A stretch of 64,000 nt of DNA from Sphingomonas tagetis. Lineage in GTDB: Bacteria > Pseudomonadota > Alphaproteobacteria > Sphingomonadales > Sphingomonadaceae. The position numbers and the translations under genes are program-made. Shown one piece after another: positions 61,166 to 64,000 of this stretch. Location: positions 1 to 64,000 of the forward strand of contig NZ_JAMLDX010000020.1 in the NCBI RefSeq assembly GCF_024211275.1, read 5' to 3'. The first letter of the stretch is position 1; each line of letters begins with the position of its first letter. The notes under the pieces were generated by a model, which saw only the letters and a program-made list of their open reading frames with translations, made no database searches and was not told where the DNA came from.

Positions 61166-61630
61166 GTGATCGAATTCCAGCCAACCCTGTATCTCAGGCA
61201 ATCCTGCGCTTCGTGCCTCGAACTGGCCGCCTTCCTGGCCGAAGGTGGCCTCTTCGATCATTTCATTATCCAGGATCTTTGGCCGGGAGACGAAAATGAG
61301 GGGGCAATCGACCCCGAGCCGACAACGATTATTCCGCCGCCGGACTTTCCCGCCGCGCAGGTAGCGCCGGGCGAAGTCCTGATCGGGTGCGATGCGATCA
61401 TCGCTCACTATGCACAGCGCCGCGGTCTTAACCCGGACGGCATGCCATATTATCAATATGTCCAGCGCGGACCTGTGCGGCGGATGCGCGAGCAGGCGGC
61501 ACGGCGCGGCGAGCCGGACGGTGCGCTCGGGACCAGTGGCAAGGAGCGGAAAACGAGGACCGACCGGCGTCGTAACGGTGGACGCCTCAGTCGGCTTCGC
61601 CATAGGCTCGCTGTAGGAGATCCAGCGTAA
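61166..61630 (+). CDS. Thioredoxin/glutaredoxin-fold protein, unassigned
   Basis: A protein of about 154 residues from a GTG with GGAGG eight bases upstream. TLYLRQSCASCLELAAFLAEGGLFDHF has a CxxC (C14, C17) in the place expected for a glutaredoxin or GST N-terminal fold. No GST C-terminal domain is present. The last 40 residues are arginine-rich and overlap the 3' end of the TetR gene on the other strand by 44 bases, so the natural end may be earlier or the gene damaged. It follows the ligJ-like gene by 25 bases. Confidence 0.6.
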   Translation: MIEFQPTLYLRQSCASCLELAAFLAEGGLFDHFIIQDLWPGDENEGAIDPEPTTIIPPPDFPAAQVAPGEVLIGCDAIIAHYAQRRGLNPDGMPYYQYVQRGPVRRMREQAARRGEPDGALGTSGKERKTRTDRRRNGGRLSRLRHRLAVGDPA

Positions 61631-62183
61631 GCCGCACAAGATCGCGCACCGCGGGACCTTCGCCGGTGCTGAAGGAGGATGCCGCGCCATAAGTGAGTTC
61701 GAGCACAATCGCGCCCAACAGCTCGGGCTGAGGGTCTTTCCACCTTGGAGCGATCGGCAACAGCAGCTCGCCGACCCCCCGCCATTGTTCGCGAAACAGC
61801 GTCGCATGCCGCGTCGTGAACGTGGCGTCGCGCCGCGCCTTCCGGAACAGTTCCAGCGGGAGCAGCCCCCATGTGGGATCGGCGGATTTTTCAGCGGCCC
61901 AATTGCTCATGCGATCGATGATCTCGGCTGGCCTGGTTACGCCGCTCAGCAATTTCCGTATTTCGACGACATCCTGACCCGCGTGCCGTTCGAGGAGCTC
62001 GAGGAAAAACTCTTCCTTGGTGCCGAAGTTCGAATAGAAGGCGCCTTTGCTGTAGCCCGCAGCCTCGGTGATCTTGTCGATCGAGGCGCCTTCGAAGCCT
62101 TCCTTGGCGACGACCTTCGGGGCGCACTCGATGAGACGCATACGCGTTTGCGCCTGACTTTCTTCACGGGTTAGACGCGCCAT
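61587..62183 (-). CDS. TetR/AcrR-family transcriptional regulator
   Basis: A 198-residue repressor. The N-terminal HTH is EGASIDKITEAAGYSKGAFYSNFGTKEEFFLELL with the usual TetR spacing; the C-terminal ligand-binding part (ADPTWGLLPLELFRKARRD, LLGAIVLELTYGAAS) is of the TetR_C type. GGAG lies before the ATG. It is central to the catabolic cluster and is the best candidate to bind the ATAYC-N4-GGWRT sites at 50450, 58407, 58857 and 63971. The inducer is probably a pathway substrate. Confidence 0.9.
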   Translation of the reverse strand: MARLTREESQAQTRMRLIECAPKVVAKEGFEGASIDKITEAAGYSKGAFYSNFGTKEEFFLELLERHAGQDVVEIRKLLSGVTRPAEIIDRMSNWAAEKSADPTWGLLPLELFRKARRDATFTTRHATLFREQWRGVGELLLPIAPRWKDPQPELLGAIVLELTYGAASSFSTGEGPAVRDLVRLTLDLLQRAYGEAD

Positions 62184-62268
62184 CGGATCTCCAGGCCGTT
62201 TTAATGCTCACATCGCCATTCCGCATATGGCATGAGGCGCGCTCTTGCCAATCCGCCAGACGGGTTCG

Positions 62269-63180
62269 CTATCGAAGCGCAGCCTCCAGATACCGCGGTT
62301 CGAACACATCGGCGGCCGAATTGCGCCGTCCCTCATCCAGAAGATTTGCCCGAACCATCAAGTCGATCGTTGCGGCAAGCGCGGCCGGCGTTACCTCCAT
62401 ATGCGTGGGCCACATGCCGAGATCCCGCATATATACGAAGCCGCGCCGCGCGAGTTCAGGGCTGTCCTTTGTCGTAATGGCCCGAAACAGCTCGACGCAC
62501 TCAGCTTCATTTTCGATATCGTTGGCGAAGTCATAGGCTTTCGCGAGGGCGGAGAGGAAGCGTGACAGCAGGTCCTCATTCCGATCGAGCCATTCCCTGC
62601 GCCCGATCAAGGCGGCGAAAACGATCTCGGGCAGATAGTCGCTGACTTCGCCGACAAGGGTATAGCCCTGGTCCTCGGCGAGGAAATTCCACGGCGCCGG
62701 TTGCGGGGCGGCGTCGATCGTCCCGTTCTGCAATGCTTCCCACCGCGTCGTGTGAATGCCTGCCAGCTCAAACCCATAGTCGTTCGGATAGCTCAGCCCG
62801 TTTTCGGCAAGCATGATCCGGGTGTAGATTGCCGTCCCCTCGGTCAGCGACGAGGTGCCGATCTTTTTCCCCCGGAGATCCGCAATCGATGCGATCTCGG
62901 GCCGCGCCACCAGCGACATGGGGAGGCGATTGGAATTTGACGCGACGATGCGGAGATTTCCGCCGCTCGCGAAATCGGTGACGGCCCCCTCGGGCGGGGT
63001 GATCGCGAGTTCCACATCGCCATCCGCAACGGCCCTGGTGGCCTTGTCGACATTGCCCAGCTTTTCGAGCACCACCTCGATGTCGGCGTCTGCGAAGTAA
63101 CTTTTCTCAATGGCGACGAATATGGGAAGCCAGTTGAAGCCCTGTGCGGCGCCGCCAAGTCTAATTACATCATGTGCCAT
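62269..63180 (-). CDS. NMT1/SsuA-type substrate-binding-like protein
   Basis: A 303-residue protein with the periplasmic-binding-protein type 2 fold: IRLGGAAQGFNWLPIFVAIEKSYFADADIEVVLEKLG, DGDVELAITPPEGAVTDF and IADLRGKKIGTSSLTEGTAIYTRIMLAENGL. No signal peptide is visible from any plausible start, and no ABC permease or ATPase gene is near. It may therefore be a cytoplasmic enzyme or sensor with this fold rather than a transport component. It follows the ligK-like gene by 68 bases on the same strand and is probably in its operon. Confidence 0.78.
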   Translation of the reverse strand: MAHDVIRLGGAAQGFNWLPIFVAIEKSYFADADIEVVLEKLGNVDKATRAVADGDVELAITPPEGAVTDFASGGNLRIVASNSNRLPMSLVARPEIASIADLRGKKIGTSSLTEGTAIYTRIMLAENGLSYPNDYGFELAGIHTTRWEALQNGTIDAAPQPAPWNFLAEDQGYTLVGEVSDYLPEIVFAALIGRREWLDRNEDLLSRFLSALAKAYDFANDIENEAECVELFRAITTKDSPELARRGFVYMRDLGMWPTHMEVTPAALAATIDLMVRANLLDEGRRNSAADVFEPRYLEAALR

Positions 63181-63248
63181 GGAAATAGGTCTCCGCATAT
63201 GCAATTTGTCCGGACATCATGCTGCCGGTCTTCTGAGCAGTCGGCCCC

Positions 63249-63926
63249 TCACATATAGACGAGGCCCTTGCGCGCGAGACGCTCGCGCATCGAACTGACG
63301 TCGAGGCTGAGCTCTCCCGAGGCGTAGCGCTTCCGCTTTGCCGCCTCGTCCTCAGCGCGGGCCTCAGCTTTCTCGACGACCTCGGGCACGAGCGCTCGCG
63401 GCACGACGCACACGCCGTCTTCGTCGGCGACGATCGCATCGCCCGGGCTGATCCAAGCGCCGGCGCAAACGACCGGAAATTGAACTTGCCCGAGCGTTTC
63501 CTTGACCGTGCCCTGTGCGGATATGTGACGCGACCATACGGGGAAATTCATCGCGCGCAGTTCCGCAACGTCACGAACGCCCGCATCGATGATCAGGCCG
63601 ACGACCCCTTTCGCAACGGCGGAGGTCGCGAGAAGATCGCCGAAATATCCGTCGGAGCAGGGTGATGTGGGCGTTACCACCAGGATGTCGCCGGGCTGCG
63701 CCTGTTCCATGGCCACATGGATCATCCAATTGTCGCCAGGGGGCACAAGACAGGTGAGCGCATTTCCCGCCACCCCCGCCGGGAACACGGGACGGATTGC
63801 CGCGTCGAGCAGCCCCTTGCGGCCCAAGGCCTCGTGAACCGTTGCGACGCCCAGCGCCTGCAATCGATCAAGATCGCGCCTGTCTGTCCGGTGTGCCTCG
63901 CGAGCCACATGGCCGTAACCAAGCAT
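63249..63926 (-). CDS. RraA-fold 4-carboxy-4-hydroxy-2-oxoadipate aldolase-like protein (LigK-like)
   Basis: A 225-residue protein of the RraA/LigK family. The motifs GDNWMIHVAMEQAQPGDILVV, CSDGYFGDLLATSAVAKGVVGLIIDAGVRDVAELRAMNFPVWSR and GDAIVADEDGVCVVPR are complete, including the R-D pair of GVRD that binds substrate and Mg. The family cleaves 4-carboxy-4-hydroxy-2-oxoadipate to pyruvate and oxaloacetate, the last step of protocatechuate 4,5-cleavage. AGAGGAGG precedes the ATG. The perfect palindrome at 63969-63986 lies just upstream. Confidence 0.9.
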   Translation of the reverse strand: MLGYGHVAREAHRTDRRDLDRLQALGVATVHEALGRKGLLDAAIRPVFPAGVAGNALTCLVPPGDNWMIHVAMEQAQPGDILVVTPTSPCSDGYFGDLLATSAVAKGVVGLIIDAGVRDVAELRAMNFPVWSRHISAQGTVKETLGQVQFPVVCAGAWISPGDAIVADEDGVCVVPRALVPEVVEKAEARAEDEAAKRKRYASGELSLDVSSMRERLARKGLVYM

Positions 63927-63968
63927 CGTAACCTCCTCTTACCCAGTCTAACGCTGAATGTTGAAACG

Positions 63969-63986
63969 GGATACCTATAGGTATCC
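63969..63986. promoter_or_regulatory. Perfect 18-base palindrome, TetR-type operator candidate
   Basis: GGATACC-TATA-GGTATCC is a perfect palindrome 43 bases upstream of the ligK-like start. Its inner part ATACC-TATA-GGTAT (63971-63984) has the same form as the site at 58407-58420. It probably regulates the ligK-like operon and any gene to the right of the window. Confidence 0.7.
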
Positions 63987-64000
63987 GAAGTAACTCTCGG

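Noticed and set aside
62184..62230. Operator-like sequence ATTCC-N6-GGCAT before the TetR gene
   Set aside because: The spacer is 6 instead of 4 and the half-sites are degenerate, so it was not counted with the four regulon sites.
39360..64000. Right attachment site of the tRNA-Phe island
   Set aside because: No second copy of the tRNA 3' end was recognised by eye, so no attR is reported; a sequence search would be needed to exclude it.

Overview
The window looks like a chromosome segment of a GC-rich alphaproteobacterium of the order Sphingomonadales (Sphingomonas/Sphingobium/Sphingopyxis type). The grounds are the gene order NfuA-like, nitroreductase, TsaB, RimI, MucR, Fur, PlsC on one side, and IF-1, Maf, RNase E/G-like, YacG, tRNA-Phe on the other. 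TTG and GTG starts are frequent, and there are large TonB-dependent receptors and protocatechuate 4,5-cleavage-type genes (LigJ/LigK families).

Bases 1-18,750 are conserved core genome. After the tail of an IS630-type transposase come an FAH-family hydrolase, a large multi-PAS hybrid histidine kinase, glutamine-dependent NAD synthetase, two L,D-transpeptidase-type proteins, a cobalamin riboswitch in front of a BtuB-like receptor, the PlsC-Fur-MucR-RimI-TsaB-nitroreductase-Nfu minus-strand cluster, and the IF-1-Maf-RNase-YacG-tRNA-Phe cluster. Two copies of a long palindromic repeat sit in core intergenic gaps.

At 18,751 a P4-type tyrosine integrase starts immediately downstream of tRNA-Phe and opens a genomic island. 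Bases 20.3-40.6 kb are a dense row of probable defence and conflict genes: DUF4238 plus an Mrr-like nuclease divergent from a SIR2 protein with a long C-terminal region; a nuclease-NACHT-helical-repeat protein broken by a frameshift; a PIN-like protein paired with a small SIR2-like protein; an AlbA_2/Schlafen-type protein; an HsdR_N-type nuclease fused to a P-loop ATPase, divergent from an XRE regulator and a membrane protein around a GTAACC operator; a GIY-YIG protein; and a fused nucleotidyltransferase-HEPN protein. Bases 41.4-47.8 kb carry conjugative-element genes (DUF736, two DUF2493 proteins, a small RHH-like protein, a TraD/VirD4-like coupling protein, an AlpA/excisionase-like HTH) and an array of TGAC-N3-GTCA palindromes before the coupling-protein operon. 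No second att site and no relaxase were seen, so the right boundary is open.

Bases 48-64 kb are an aromatic or xenobiotic catabolic region: nitroreductase, two medium-chain dehydrogenases, a hydroxypyruvate-isomerase-like protein, a TonB receptor, an NTF2-like protein, an AAHS-type transporter, an aldo/keto reductase, a DoxX-like protein, a P450, a LigJ-like hydratase, a thioredoxin-fold protein, a TetR regulator, a substrate-binding protein and a LigK-like aldolase. Four sites of the form ATAYC-N4-GGWRT lie in front of transcription units here and suggest one TetR-type regulon.

The best candidates for undescribed biology are the defence genes, especially the PIN-like/SIR2-like pair, the DUF4238/nuclease/SIR2 locus and the nuclease-ATPase/XRE/membrane-protein locus. 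All functional statements for these are inferred from motifs and context.
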